61,801 nucleotides of DNA from Pseudoalteromonas prydzensis (GCF_011050055.1 NZ_DRGM01000063.1:1-61801); one strand, 5' to 3'; shown: positions 38,501 through 46,893, numbered from the stretch's first letter. The notes: generated by a model not told the origin, from the letters alone. Program-made: numbers and translations.

Positions 38501-38710
38501 AACTTTGTCATCTCGTATATAACGCGTCACATTATTAGTAATGCAAAAATCGACAGCATCATAAAAGGATGTTTTACCAAAACCATTGGGGGCATAAATA
38601 GAAACTATATTAGCAACATCGCTTTCATTGCCATGAGAGAAATCAAATATCCCATCTTTTTCTTCAAGGTAAGATTTAAACGCTTGGATTTTAACTTGTT
38701 TGATTTTCAT
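35591..38710 (-). CDS. Rad50/SMC-like ATPase of a Lamassu / ABC-three-component system (LmuB-like)
   Basis: A 1039-residue ABC-type ATPase. Walker A APNGFGKT lies at 40-47, the signature region FSSAQINVLSL at 938-948, Walker B IFIDDP at 969-974, and the switch His in ISTHDE at 1006. Two long coiled-coil arms fill about 170-930. A CPLC zinc-hook motif (Cys521, Cys524) lies at the exact midpoint, so the arms should fold back and dimerise through zinc as in Rad50. It overlaps the small middle-component gene by 20 bases and is last in the operon. LmuB proteins sense phage or plasmid DNA in known systems; this assignment rests on architecture and neighbours. Confidence 0.85.
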   Translation of the reverse strand: MKIKQVKIQAFKSYLEEKDGIFDFSHGNESDVANIVSIYAPNGFGKTSFYDAVDFCITNNVTRYIRDDKVRVKNDKLSKKGSYILRNSKASKSLDTKVDIVTSDNQVFNKVLKRKNGNHRDYLFRDSDTPENKKYFRDLMLSQEAIDAFLRETDPATRYEKFAENHVNELSELNYKRKQIQKILDDINTSVKTDNKTKLGKDSALLKVNADGTILTKLGELITQCNNFGLSITPIQSDFDEAKYKLLKLEIRHLLDTLDQDAIQKNQLKGLYLGFIESFEFIKSSIYRIQNAREPIHLFRIKQQLTHQKDDLIKLELKLSTLTNRYEQISEICNDEDSFFKKLSEKNGLLAKNKKLKKDLVLIENEKKLLTVQVLEAEKLQHQTKLESNSLLEKEKNSQSLFVQKTELEKRLQKLKIRNEELVKELSNKNLDLEKQNTQLKYVNNFDIHTPVAAEMERIDVKLFNQFHTEFKENILRIDKLNLDLTAKKNEIARIEQHSSAISELIKLGSQIIEHTETNNCPLCSHPHQNFETLKAEVKNNKALDSITSALIQSQSEIASKIKDLEKENEAISSKYDEYKNLQIQEYLDFMAKLKASIESLTNDKSRLNSEIRYSNDEYESILKSSLSMNQAEYSAYLRKSIEDTERTLAATNDNIQQKLEAIQKLDNPFKTLRDEDLLIAQRIKGMEDSKLYQQFIEICRIEDVELSLDVDVLREKFRKLNLNYSIYVQTAKNNIQQLSEKIKTGEDKLPNALQKLTDDEQQRMIVQAEQTVKSESEKLKKYSNIFPEIVEITVFDVEQRYKDAKVQNQSIDQDIQKINERLNFLKMLESSADEALKLSESVKLQNEIELLSLKISSLEKLQTTLKVDIKLIDDRIEAYINDYFYLDVINEIYKTIDPHPEFKKIEFSYEASNSKPELHIKVKDQDNNEIIAPSLYFSSAQINVLSLSIFLAKALNTKDYDGNDTHCIFIDDPVQSMDSINVLSVIDLFRNIAFEFDKQLIISTHDENFHGLLKKKIPPHLFKSKFLKLESFGKVAID

Positions 38711-39269
38711 TTATACGAATCCTTTCTATTTCTTCGCCGATCCAAGATTTTCGCTGTTCAATTGAATTATCACTAGCATCTAAAGGTATATCGACATTTA
38801 AAATTCGATTTGCCACATCTGATAAGCTAACGTTATCTTTACTATTGGACGTCATTTTTTGAGCCAATCGAATATTACTCGATAAAATTCGTTCATTAAG
38901 TAATTTACTAATTTCATCTTCCGTTAATTGTTTTTTAATATCGTCAATAACAATTTTACGTATAGCAAATTTATCGTTCTCAATCTTGTACTTAATTTCT
39001 TTGCTTACTGCTCTCGGACAAATAAAAATTAAATAGCAGTTCCACTTAGAAAAACTGTCATTTAAATTACTAATAAATTCAATCGCGATCTCATTAGTAA
39101 TTCGTTCCCAATGTTCAACTAACGTTGCTTCTTCGTTTAACTTTATGCAAATACATGAAAGCCTAGATTTCGATGTAATTGAATATACAAAATTATATAA
39201 ATCAAAATGGTTAGAGTTTAAGAACTCGCTGTTTATTTCTAAATTTTCAGGTACAAATGATGAAATCAT
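38691..39269 (-). CDS. Small middle component of the Lamassu / ABC-3C operon (LmuC-like)
   Basis: A 192-residue acidic protein without enzymatic motifs. Its size and its position between an effector gene and the SMC-like ATPase match LmuC or the ABC-three-component middle component, which joins the ATPase to its effector. The N-terminal half looks mixed alpha/beta (LSCICIKLNE, NCYLIFICPRAVS) and the C-terminal half helical. It overlaps the protease gene by 4 bases (ATGA) and the ATPase gene by 20, which suggests fixed stoichiometry. Without its neighbours I would call it hypothetical. Confidence 0.7.
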   Translation of the reverse strand: MISSFVPENLEINSEFLNSNHFDLYNFVYSITSKSRLSCICIKLNEEATLVEHWERITNEIAIEFISNLNDSFSKWNCYLIFICPRAVSKEIKYKIENDKFAIRKIVIDDIKKQLTEDEISKLLNERILSSNIRLAQKMTSNSKDNVSLSDVANRILNVDIPLDASDNSIEQRKSWIGEEIERIRINENQTS

Positions 39270-40612
39270 TGTTTCTCTCCACAGCTCAAATACTTTGAAT
39301 AACTATCTATTAGTTGATTTTTCATTTCTTCTAGGTGTACAACAGTTAAATTGTCAAAGTCAGCTTCCCTGTCACTCAGGCTAAATTTATTCAATTTGGC
39401 CATATGTAAAATAGATATATTTTTCGATCTTTTAGAATGAATATGAGCAATTGAATCTGGATCGTCTATTCCATTCGCAATAAAAGATGGCAAATTTTCA
39501 GGATCTCGATATTTGTTTAGCTGATCAGGCTCATCCGGCCTTTCTGAGCCGTTGTGTATAAGTATTAAGTAGCCTTCATTAACCAAATCGCCACAATCGA
39601 ACAGTACGATATCCTTTAATTTATTTTTCCAACTCTCATCAATAAAATACAAAAATTTAAAGTTTTTAGTTAGGTAATTTACAAATTCTTCATCCCACTC
39701 AAATTGCGAATCAAGTAATTCGTATACTTGTAAAAACTCTAAAATAGAAGTCCATAACTCTTTGTTTTCAATTGATTTTGGCTCGTTATTTAACTCATTA
39801 ATTAACTTTTTATTTTTTTGAATTAAGCTATAAGGAGTAAACGAGGCTTGTTCAATTTTATCTTTTGATAAGTTAGTAAATAGTTTTGCTAACTTTTCTT
39901 TGGTTTGTGGGTTAAAAAAAGATAGAGATTGGAAAGCTTCTGATGTTAACTCGCTCAAAGAACCAAGATAAGGAGGACAAATAGGTAATAAATTATTCTC
40001 GTCTAGGATTTTCTGCAAATTTTGAATTGGTACAGAGCAAATACGATTTACATACGCATCGGGATTGTGAACCCGATATTCTATAGCAGCCAAATAAACT
40101 TTATTATCTGTGATATCAAACAGCCCACCACCAGAAAAACCTTCCAGCCCACTGATTTCAACGTTATCATCAGCTTTACATTCAAGTTTATCAGAACTTA
40201 CGCTACAGACAGTAGCTGCATAACTTTCAATCCACTCTTTACGTGGCTTTTCTTCATTTCTATGATTTGCTGAGAATTGAGGGAAACCCCATAGTTGTAA
40301 CCTTTCGTCAAACTGACAAGTATTATGTTTTGTTAATATATCCGATTCTAAATATTCAACTTTCAATATCACTAGATCAACATCGTTATGATAGTAGAAA
40401 TCAAAAAGAGCTATTTTAGTATCAGCTGTCGTGTAGATCTCAATATCATTCTGTAATTTAAAGCCTTTAGAAATATCATTTTTATCAACTTGAATTACAT
40501 GCTTTGCTGTAACCACATAACTATATTCTTGAGTCATCGGCTGCAAAATAACACCGCTGCCATCATCAACTACTACAGTATTTTTTCTTATTATATCTTG
40601 CGGGTTAGCCAT
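39266..40612 (-). CDS. Trypsin-like serine protease effector of the defence operon
   Basis: A 448-residue protein. Residues 1-190 are a trypsin-like domain with the triad visible as TAKHV (His38), NDVDLVILK (Asp79, less likely Asp77) and GFSGGG (Ser160). There is no signal peptide, so it acts in the cytoplasm. The remaining 250 residues are mostly helical, with no family recognised, and probably dock on the ATPase complex. It begins 2 bases after the MBL gene stop. By analogy with Lamassu types carrying a protease, it would cut a host or phage protein once the ATPase is triggered; that is inference. Confidence 0.8.
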   Translation of the reverse strand: MANPQDIIRKNTVVVDDGSGVILQPMTQEYSYVVTAKHVIQVDKNDISKGFKLQNDIEIYTTADTKIALFDFYYHNDVDLVILKVEYLESDILTKHNTCQFDERLQLWGFPQFSANHRNEEKPRKEWIESYAATVCSVSSDKLECKADDNVEISGLEGFSGGGLFDITDNKVYLAAIEYRVHNPDAYVNRICSVPIQNLQKILDENNLLPICPPYLGSLSELTSEAFQSLSFFNPQTKEKLAKLFTNLSKDKIEQASFTPYSLIQKNKKLINELNNEPKSIENKELWTSILEFLQVYELLDSQFEWDEEFVNYLTKNFKFLYFIDESWKNKLKDIVLFDCGDLVNEGYLILIHNGSERPDEPDQLNKYRDPENLPSFIANGIDDPDSIAHIHSKRSKNISILHMAKLNKFSLSDREADFDNLTVVHLEEMKNQLIDSYSKYLSCGEKQ

Positions 40613-40614
40613 AA

Positions 40615-41682
40615 TTAAAAAATTGTACCTTGATTAGATAACTTAAAGCCTTGAGCTTCCAGGTCTATTTTTTCTTGTGGATTATTGAATATTTTAGGAA
40701 TAACTAACTCAGGGTAGTTAAAATAAATAGTTACGTTTGGCTTCGCTTGATAAATTCGCGCTAAAGTTAATTTATTTGGCAAACCATGCTTGGATGAGTT
40801 GGTTGACACAACAAAATTATCACAATTAATTAAATTTAAAAATTCGCTGCTGGTGTTATATTGACTGCCATGATGCGATAGTTTTACAAAATCAAATTGA
40901 TTAGTAAAACCTTTTGCAAATAACTGTTTCAAACTATCAACGACAACATGATCATGCGCATCACCTAATAGCATAATTTTTTGCCCCTGATATTCAAAAA
41001 TAAAAGCAATTGAACTACCGTTGTGAATAGATTTATCTTCTTTAAATTCATCGTTTTCTAATAGCTCGGCAAAACCTTTTGAATAATCCGTATTTCCGGC
41101 AGAAGTCAAATTAGAACTGGTTTCTTTCTTCCATTTTACGAGTAATTTTTCTAATTTGTCTTTAGTGGGTGATAATATGGAAAATGTTGCTCCAAACCGT
41201 TCTATTTGTTGACCTGCCAAGATTAACTCTTGATGCCAGATTGCTTTATTTTCTAAAATAGATTCAAAAGTAACACCTTGGTTAATACTAGTTAAGCCGG
41301 AAACGTCATCTCTGATCTGCGATGCTTCTACAAAATTAGAGTTGTCTATTTTTTTACCAAAATGTTCAAAAATTAATTTTCCAGAATTAAACCAAACTTC
41401 CTGTGTTAGTTCGTTTAGTAACTCATTTTGCTTGAATCCAGCTAATATGCCAGCAATGTGATCATCATCAACATGAGTTAAAATGAGTAAGTCAATTTTA
41501 TGTCCTTGTGATTTAATTTTAGCCAACTCATTTTTTAATGGCCCTGGACGATTTGATCTACGGTAAGTATTAGTTGTGCCACCATCAACTAATATATTTC
41601 GCAAGATAGCACCATCAAACTTCCCTTGTATTAAAACGCAATCTCCATGTTCAGCTTGCAATATTTTTGTTGTAAAACACAT
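40615..41682 (-). CDS. ComEC-like metallo-beta-lactamase-fold hydrolase, first gene of the defence operon
   Basis: A 355-residue MBL-fold protein. The metal motif is HVDDDH (in LILTHVDDDHIAGI, about residue 70), with Asp in the second His position as in ComEC/Rec2 relatives. Further ligands are in MLLGDAHDH and LSHHGSQY. There is no signal peptide or membrane segment. I chose the ATG at 41680-41682, with AAGGA correctly spaced, over a TTG six bases upstream. As first gene it is probably the effector or co-effector with the protease. The substrate could be nucleic acid or a small phosphoester; the sequence does not decide. Confidence 0.8.
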   Translation of the reverse strand: MCFTTKILQAEHGDCVLIQGKFDGAILRNILVDGGTTNTYRRSNRPGPLKNELAKIKSQGHKIDLLILTHVDDDHIAGILAGFKQNELLNELTQEVWFNSGKLIFEHFGKKIDNSNFVEASQIRDDVSGLTSINQGVTFESILENKAIWHQELILAGQQIERFGATFSILSPTKDKLEKLLVKWKKETSSNLTSAGNTDYSKGFAELLENDEFKEDKSIHNGSSIAFIFEYQGQKIMLLGDAHDHVVVDSLKQLFAKGFTNQFDFVKLSHHGSQYNTSSEFLNLINCDNFVVSTNSSKHGLPNKLTLARIYQAKPNVTIYFNYPELVIPKIFNNPQEKIDLEAQGFKLSNQGTIF

Positions 41683-42116
41683 GCTCAATTCCTTTTATAA
41701 CATCTATTTATCATATAATCTTGCAACTGAATAATATTTCTAATTATAAAACTAAAATTTAGTACAATCATTCCCAAAAATTGTTAATGAATATGCATTA
41801 TAAATTACTTTAACTCAACCGTTTTTCGATAGTCCATATTGGTCTTTGAAGCGTATGTTGTTCTACACTATTTGTAATTTCTCTTTTTGGGCAAAGTGAA
41901 CTTTATAAGTTGAGTGTTCAGAGAATTCTAGATAAGTCCACTGTTACCATTTAGATATTTGATATCAACGGCTGCTTTAAGCTTGAAGCAGTCATACAAT
42001 GTAAAAAATCCGACTGACTGCTTTTCGCTCATAGCTGTCTGTCAGATGAAATATAAACCTATTTTTCAAAACTGTAAGATCAGATATGAGCCCCATAATT
42101 TATGCGTGTTAATAAT
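41683..42116. other. AT-rich non-coding region upstream of the defence operon
   Basis: No supported gene. It contains the presumed promoter region of the MBL-protease-ATPase operon close to 41690-41740, which is strongly AT-rich, then about 300 bases with no recognisable content, and at the right end a 13-base direct repeat that duplicates the 3' end of the VOC gene. Confidence 0.5.
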
Positions 42117-42124
42117 TTATGCGT
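42095..42124. repeat. 13-bp direct repeat duplicating the VOC gene end
   Basis: ATAATTTATGCGT occurs at 42095-42107 and again at 42112-42124, four bases apart. The right copy contains the stop codon of the VOC gene. It looks like a small duplication scar at the right border of the insertion-like region. No third copy was seen beyond the left border. Confidence 0.6.
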
Positions 42125-42590
42125 CTTCTTCTTTGCTTATTAAATCGGCCATACGTTGACTAATTTCATCATCGTTGAGATCTTCCTTATGAGTGCCGAT
42201 TGTCCAAACATGGCCAAATGGGTCTTGTAAAGTGCCCGCTCGATCACCGTAAAATTGGTCGTGCACTGGGCGAACTTCTGTTGCACCTTCTGCAATTGCT
42301 TGAGCAAATACAGCATCCACATCCGCAACGTACAGCATTAAACTAACCGGTGTGCCGCCCAGCTCATCGGGGCTTTTAAAATGCACTTCGGGGCACATAT
42401 CTGAAAGCATAATATGCGAATCACCAATTTTAATCTCCGCATGGGCAATACCACCATCAGGTAAAGGCATTTGCATAATAAGCTGCGCGTTAAATACCTT
42501 GCAGTAATAATCTATTGCTTTTGCTGCACCGTTAATTATCAAGTAAGGAGTAATTGCATGATACCCCTTTGGAATTGCTGAAACTGTCAT
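42117..42590 (-). CDS. VOC (glyoxalase/bleomycin-resistance, PhnB-like) protein
   Basis: A 157-residue protein with the PhnB-like vicinal-oxygen-chelate fold: ITPYLIINGAAKAIDYYCKVF at the start, GGIAHAEIKIGDSHIMLSD, and the closing DPFGHVWTIGTH. The fold normally has two beta-alpha-beta-beta-beta units forming one metal site. The substrate is unknown. The C-terminus is acidic (ISKEEDA). It is the first ordinary chromosomal gene to the right of the island. Confidence 0.85.
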   Translation of the reverse strand: MTVSAIPKGYHAITPYLIINGAAKAIDYYCKVFNAQLIMQMPLPDGGIAHAEIKIGDSHIMLSDMCPEVHFKSPDELGGTPVSLMLYVADVDAVFAQAIAEGATEVRPVHDQFYGDRAGTLQDPFGHVWTIGTHKEDLNDDEISQRMADLISKEEDA

Positions 42591-42781
42591 TATTGTTCTC
42601 CTAATATATAGCTGCTTTAAAAGCGTAGTATAAAGCCTGAGAATGTCAGCTAACGGCAGTAGTATTTAACCCTGTGAATATTACTGCTAAACGGCTAACA
42701 GACTATGGTCGCATATCGGGTTTATAGAAAAGGGCTTACATTTTGTAGGGTCTCTCACACATTTATACACAGGATCCTGCT

Positions 42782-44662
42782 ATGCAAGGCAACTATCAAC
42801 AACAATATCAGTCGTTTATTCACGATCCAGCCGAATTTTGGTTAACACAAGCAAAACGCATCCCTTGGTTCAAAGCCCCGCAACACGCTTACACACAAGA
42901 TAATGACGGCCTTTATCATTGGTATGCAGATAGCCAGCTCAATAGCTGTTATCTGGCATTAGATCAACATGTTGCAGCTGGGTTTGGTGAGCAAACAGCG
43001 CTAATTTATGATTCCCCCGTCACTGACAGCAAGTGCACATATAGCTATTTACAACTTCAACAAGAAGTCGCTAAATTTGCCGGTGTAATGCAATCATTAG
43101 GTGTTGTAAAAGGGGATCGTGTCGTCATTTATATGCCAATGATCCCGCAGGCTGTTATTGGTATGTTGGCATGCGCTCGCTTAGGAGCGATTCATTCTGT
43201 GGTATTTGGTGGATTTGCCGCCCATGAATTAGCGGTACGCATTGATGATGCTAAACCCAAATTAATCCTCAGTGCCTCATGTGGGGTTGAGGTGAATTCA
43301 GTCATTGCTTACAAACCACTTATTGATAATGCAATAAAGCTTGCCGAGCATAAAGTTGCGCACAGTATTATTTATCAACGCAAACATATTACAGCAAAGC
43401 TCAATGCTACGGACATCGATTGGGAGCAGGCCATGCAAACAGCTGAACCCGCCGATGTAGTTCCCGTTGCAGGTGATCACCCGCTTTATATTCTATATAC
43501 ATCAGGCACAACCGGCACGCCAAAAGGCGTAATACGCGAAAACGCAGGCCATGCTGTTGCTATGCATTACAGTATGGAAACAGTCTATGGCATGCAACCT
43601 GGAGAAGTATTTTGGGCAGCGTCTGATATTGGCTGGGTGGTGGGCCATTCTTATATTGTCTATGCGCCATTAATGTTTCGATGCACCACAGTACTTTATG
43701 AAGGAAAACCCGTACGCACACCTGATGCCAGTGCATTTTGGCGAGTAGTTGAAGAGTATCAAGTAAACGCTTTATTCAGTGCGCCAACCGCTTTTAGAGC
43801 GATCAAAAAAGAAGATCCCACCGCTGAGGGCTTTAAAAAGTACGATACCACGAGTTTAAAACGATTATTTTTAGCTGGTGAGCGGTTAGATCCCGCAACC
43901 TATGCATGGTTAACCGAACACACTCAGTTACCTGTGCTTGACCATTGGTGGCAAACAGAAACAGGCTGGGCAATTGCATGCAACCCTATCGGCATTGAGC
44001 AACTAAATACAAAGCCCGGTAGTGCAACTGTCCCCACTCCAGGTTTTGATGTACAAATTCTAAATGTCGATGGCAGCCAATGTGCAGCAAACGAACAAGG
44101 CGCGGTAGTGATCAAATTGCCATTACCACCTGGGTGTTTACCAACTATTTGGCAAAACACAAAACGCTATAAAGCAGGCTATTTAAGCGAATATCCTGGG
44201 TATTATTTAACGGGTGACGGCGGTTACTTAGATGACGACGGTTACCTGTTTATTATGGGTAGAACCGACGATGTGATCAATGTGGCAGGTCATCGGCTTT
44301 CAACCGGTGAAATGGAAGAGATTGTGGCCGCCCATCCCGCAGTAGCAGAATGTGCTGTATTTGGCGTAAATGACTCACTCAAAGGGCAATTGCCAATGGC
44401 GATGATCGTATTAAAAAACGATTTTATTGGTAACCCCACTGACGTTGAGCAACAATTGATCCTCGCCGTTCGTAATCAAATTGGTGCTATCGCCTGTTTA
44501 AAAAATATCGTCAGTGTTGAACGTTTACCAAAAACACGCTCAGGTAAAATTTTACGTAAAAACCTCCGTCAACTCATTGATGGGGATGAACTGCAGATCC
44601 CATCAACCATTGATGATGCCAGTATTTTTAGCGAAATAAGCCAGCAGTTAAACGATCGTTAA
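42782..44662 (+). CDS. prpE: Propionyl-CoA synthetase
   Basis: A 626-residue AMP-forming acyl-CoA synthetase. The P-loop YTSGTTGTPKGV near 238-249, the acyl-adenylate segment WWQTETGWAI, the hinge YLTGDGGYLDDDGYLFIMGR and the C-terminal Lys in PKTRSGKILRK are intact. The N-terminus (FIHDPAEFWLTQA) and the GENAG-type motif after the P-loop are those of PrpE rather than Acs. It activates propionate for the methylcitrate cycle. No prp genes are adjacent, so it is a solitary copy here. Confidence 0.92.
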   Translation: MQGNYQQQYQSFIHDPAEFWLTQAKRIPWFKAPQHAYTQDNDGLYHWYADSQLNSCYLALDQHVAAGFGEQTALIYDSPVTDSKCTYSYLQLQQEVAKFAGVMQSLGVVKGDRVVIYMPMIPQAVIGMLACARLGAIHSVVFGGFAAHELAVRIDDAKPKLILSASCGVEVNSVIAYKPLIDNAIKLAEHKVAHSIIYQRKHITAKLNATDIDWEQAMQTAEPADVVPVAGDHPLYILYTSGTTGTPKGVIRENAGHAVAMHYSMETVYGMQPGEVFWAASDIGWVVGHSYIVYAPLMFRCTTVLYEGKPVRTPDASAFWRVVEEYQVNALFSAPTAFRAIKKEDPTAEGFKKYDTTSLKRLFLAGERLDPATYAWLTEHTQLPVLDHWWQTETGWAIACNPIGIEQLNTKPGSATVPTPGFDVQILNVDGSQCAANEQGAVVIKLPLPPGCLPTIWQNTKRYKAGYLSEYPGYYLTGDGGYLDDDGYLFIMGRTDDVINVAGHRLSTGEMEEIVAAHPAVAECAVFGVNDSLKGQLPMAMIVLKNDFIGNPTDVEQQLILAVRNQIGAIACLKNIVSVERLPKTRSGKILRKNLRQLIDGDELQIPSTIDDASIFSEISQQLNDR

Positions 44663-44675
44663 TCGCATCAAAACA

Positions 44676-44700
44676 AGGCTGTAACCCAACGTTATAGCCT
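44676..44700 (-). terminator. Probable terminator of trmN6
   Basis: AGGCTGTAAC (44676-44685) pairs with GTTATAGCCT (44691-44700) with one wobble and a 5-base loop. On the minus strand the hairpin is followed by TGTTTT, starting 5 bases after the trmN6 stop. Confidence 0.55.
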
Positions 44701-44705
44701 AGTAA

Positions 44706-45404
44706 CTACATCTTTAAATAAAAATCCTTACATAGGGCAATATACTCATCGCTATATTGCCCACCTTCAGCATGAATCGTTAAACTAGTTTGCTCGCATG
44801 GCTCTGCCTGATAGGCAAAACACATTAAGCTGCGACTTGGCACTTTTGCTTTCGTCGTGTTCACCAAACAATGGCGCACTAAATGCAGCCCTTGTCGTTG
44901 TGCTTGAGCGATAAATAACTGCGCCTCAGGACACGGCAAAATAACGTTAAAAAAACTATTTTGATGACTCAAATTTTTAAATGCGCTGAGTAACTCACTA
45001 AAACTTAAGCTATCTGTATGACGTGCGGTATTACGGGCTAAGTCCTCCCCTTTTAAACTGGCGTTAAAATACGGCGGGTTACTGATCAGCACATCAAATT
45101 TAATCTCACTGGTTACTTGCTGAATAGCTTTTTGCATCAACCTAATATCTGGCCATGGGCTATTAGCAAAATTTTGCTGTGCATCAGCACATGCATTGCC
45201 ATCAATTTCAACGGCGCTAACGGCCATACTGGACTTACGTTGCTTGCACATTAGTGCCAACAAGCCAGTTCCCGTACCAATATCAAGCAACCGCTGTGCG
45301 GTGGCTAAATCAGCCCATGCCCCCAGTAAAATCCCATCCGTTGAGACTTTCATCGCGCTGCGGGTTTGCGCTACTTTAAATTGTTTAAACACAAAGCCTG
45401 ACAT
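44706..45404 (-). CDS. trmN6: tRNA1(Val) (adenine(37)-N6)-methyltransferase
   Basis: A 232-residue class I methyltransferase. The SAM motif LLDIGTGTGLLALM near 40-53 and the N6-adenine motif NPPYF near 111-115 are present. The N-terminal FKQFKVAQTRSAMKVSTDGILLGAW is the YfiC/TrmN6 signature. It modifies A37 of tRNA1-Val. It is divergent from srmB with a 76-base gap, the same neighbour arrangement as yfiC-srmB in E. coli. Confidence 0.93.
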   Translation of the reverse strand: MSGFVFKQFKVAQTRSAMKVSTDGILLGAWADLATAQRLLDIGTGTGLLALMCKQRKSSMAVSAVEIDGNACADAQQNFANSPWPDIRLMQKAIQQVTSEIKFDVLISNPPYFNASLKGEDLARNTARHTDSLSFSELLSAFKNLSHQNSFFNVILPCPEAQLFIAQAQRQGLHLVRHCLVNTTKAKVPSRSLMCFAYQAEPCEQTSLTIHAEGGQYSDEYIALCKDFYLKM

Positions 45405-45480
45405 TTTTTCACCTTTTCATTCACCAACTGGCGGATAGCGCGTATAATTAACGGCAATTGTCCTCTATTTTTGACACTCT

Positions 45481-46713
45481 ATGCAATTTTCTGATTTTGA
45501 TATTGATAACAAGCTACTACAAGCCGTTGCTAAAATGGGTTATGAAACCCCTACCAGCATTCAACAACAAGCAATTCCTGAAGCGCTGCAAGGGCGTGAT
45601 ATTTTAGCCTCTGCACCAACCGGTACTGGTAAAACAGCGGCATTTTTGATCCCAGCGATTCAATACTTACTTGATTTTCCGCGTCGTGAACCTGGTTTTG
45701 CCCGCGTGTTAATAATGACACCAACGCGCGAGTTAGCTTATCAAATTCATGAACAGTGTGAACTACTTGCCAAAGGCACTCACCTTAAAATAGGCGTAGT
45801 AACTGGCGGTATTAACTACGGTACGCACAAAGAAATTTTTGAAAAAAATAACGACATTTTAATTGCCACACCAGGGCGATTAATGGAATACCTAGAAACC
45901 GAAAACTTCCACGCTGAAAATGTCGAAATGCTTATTTTAGACGAAGCCGACCGCATGCTAGACATGGGCTTTCGTAAAGAGATGATGCGCATTTGTGAAG
46001 AAGCTAAAAACCGTCGTCAATGCTTTTTGTTCTCAGCCACTCTTGAAGGCGACAGTGTTGAACGTTTTGCAGAGCAAATATTAAATGACCCTGCACTGCT
46101 TGAAGCGGAGTCATCACGTAAAGAAAAAGCCAAAATTCACCAGTGGATCCATTTAGCCGATGACTATCATCATAAACTGGAATTACTGGTTAATACCCTA
46201 AATGGTCCTGATGTAAGCAAAGCGATTGTGTTTGTTAAAACCCGTGAGCGCCTAGAAACCTTAATTGGCGAGTTAACTAACAACGGTGTTAAAGCTGCAT
46301 GGCTGCGTGGTGAAATGCCACAAGACAAACGTATGAAAGCGATGGAAAACTTCCATTCTGGTCGGACTAAAATTTTAGTCGCAACCGATGTTGCCGCCCG
46401 TGGTATTGATGTTGCGGACATCAGCCATGTAATTAACTTTGATATGCCGCGTACCGCAGATGTGTATGTGCATCGTATTGGCCGTACTGGCCGCGCCGGT
46501 AAAAAAGGCATCGCGATTTCATTAGTGGAAGCCCACGATATTGCAATTGTTGCCAAAGTTGAGCGTTACACTGAGCAAAAGCTGAAACGTCGTGTTATCA
46601 AAGGTCTTGAGCCACAACATAAAGAAGCTAAATTACCGATCAAAAAGCTTAAAGATCCGGCTAAAATAAAAGCCCGTAAAAAAGCAAAAACGAAAGTCAA
46701 AAAGAAAAAATAA
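45481..46713 (+). CDS. srmB: ATP-dependent RNA helicase SrmB
   Basis: A 410-residue DEAD-box helicase acting in early 50S ribosome assembly. Motifs in order: Q motif (PTSIQQQAIPEAL), I APTGTGKTAA, Ia PTRELAYQ, II DEAD, III SAT, V ATDVAARGID, VI HRIGRTGRAG. The SATLEGD and HQWIHLADD segments and the DFPRREPGF insert are specific to SrmB. The C-terminus is a short Lys-rich tail, shorter than in E. coli. It is divergent from trmN6, and a terminator follows. Confidence 0.95.
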   Translation: MQFSDFDIDNKLLQAVAKMGYETPTSIQQQAIPEALQGRDILASAPTGTGKTAAFLIPAIQYLLDFPRREPGFARVLIMTPTRELAYQIHEQCELLAKGTHLKIGVVTGGINYGTHKEIFEKNNDILIATPGRLMEYLETENFHAENVEMLILDEADRMLDMGFRKEMMRICEEAKNRRQCFLFSATLEGDSVERFAEQILNDPALLEAESSRKEKAKIHQWIHLADDYHHKLELLVNTLNGPDVSKAIVFVKTRERLETLIGELTNNGVKAAWLRGEMPQDKRMKAMENFHSGRTKILVATDVAARGIDVADISHVINFDMPRTADVYVHRIGRTGRAGKKGIAISLVEAHDIAIVAKVERYTEQKLKRRVIKGLEPQHKEAKLPIKKLKDPAKIKARKKAKTKVKKKK

Positions 46714-46744
46714 CAGTAATTAACCTAAATTCTGGATAATTAAC

Positions 46745-46776
46745 AAAGCCGAGCAACTACCTAAGCTCGGCTTTTT
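46745..46776 (+). terminator. Intrinsic terminator after srmB
   Basis: AAAGCCGAGC (46745-46754) pairs perfectly with GCTCGGCTTT (46765-46774) around a 10-base loop, followed by T residues, 31 bases past the stop. Confidence 0.85.
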
Positions 46777-46893
46777 AGTTTTTGTGCTGCCTTTTACTGG
46801 CAAACACCTAAGTGGTCTGATCCAGCAAGGTAGAGCTAGCCTTCGCCACTAAACACATACTCATGGTTTAGTTGCGGTGTTCCTGTAATAAAA

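Noticed and set aside
42095..42124. The 13-base repeat as paired att sites of an integrated element
   Set aside because: Both copies are on the same side of the island and no copy was seen at the left border; only a duplication scar can be supported.
41959..42159. 66-codon plus-strand frame upstream of and into the VOC gene end
   Set aside because: Runs antisense into a real gene, no ribosome-binding site, Cys-rich odd composition.
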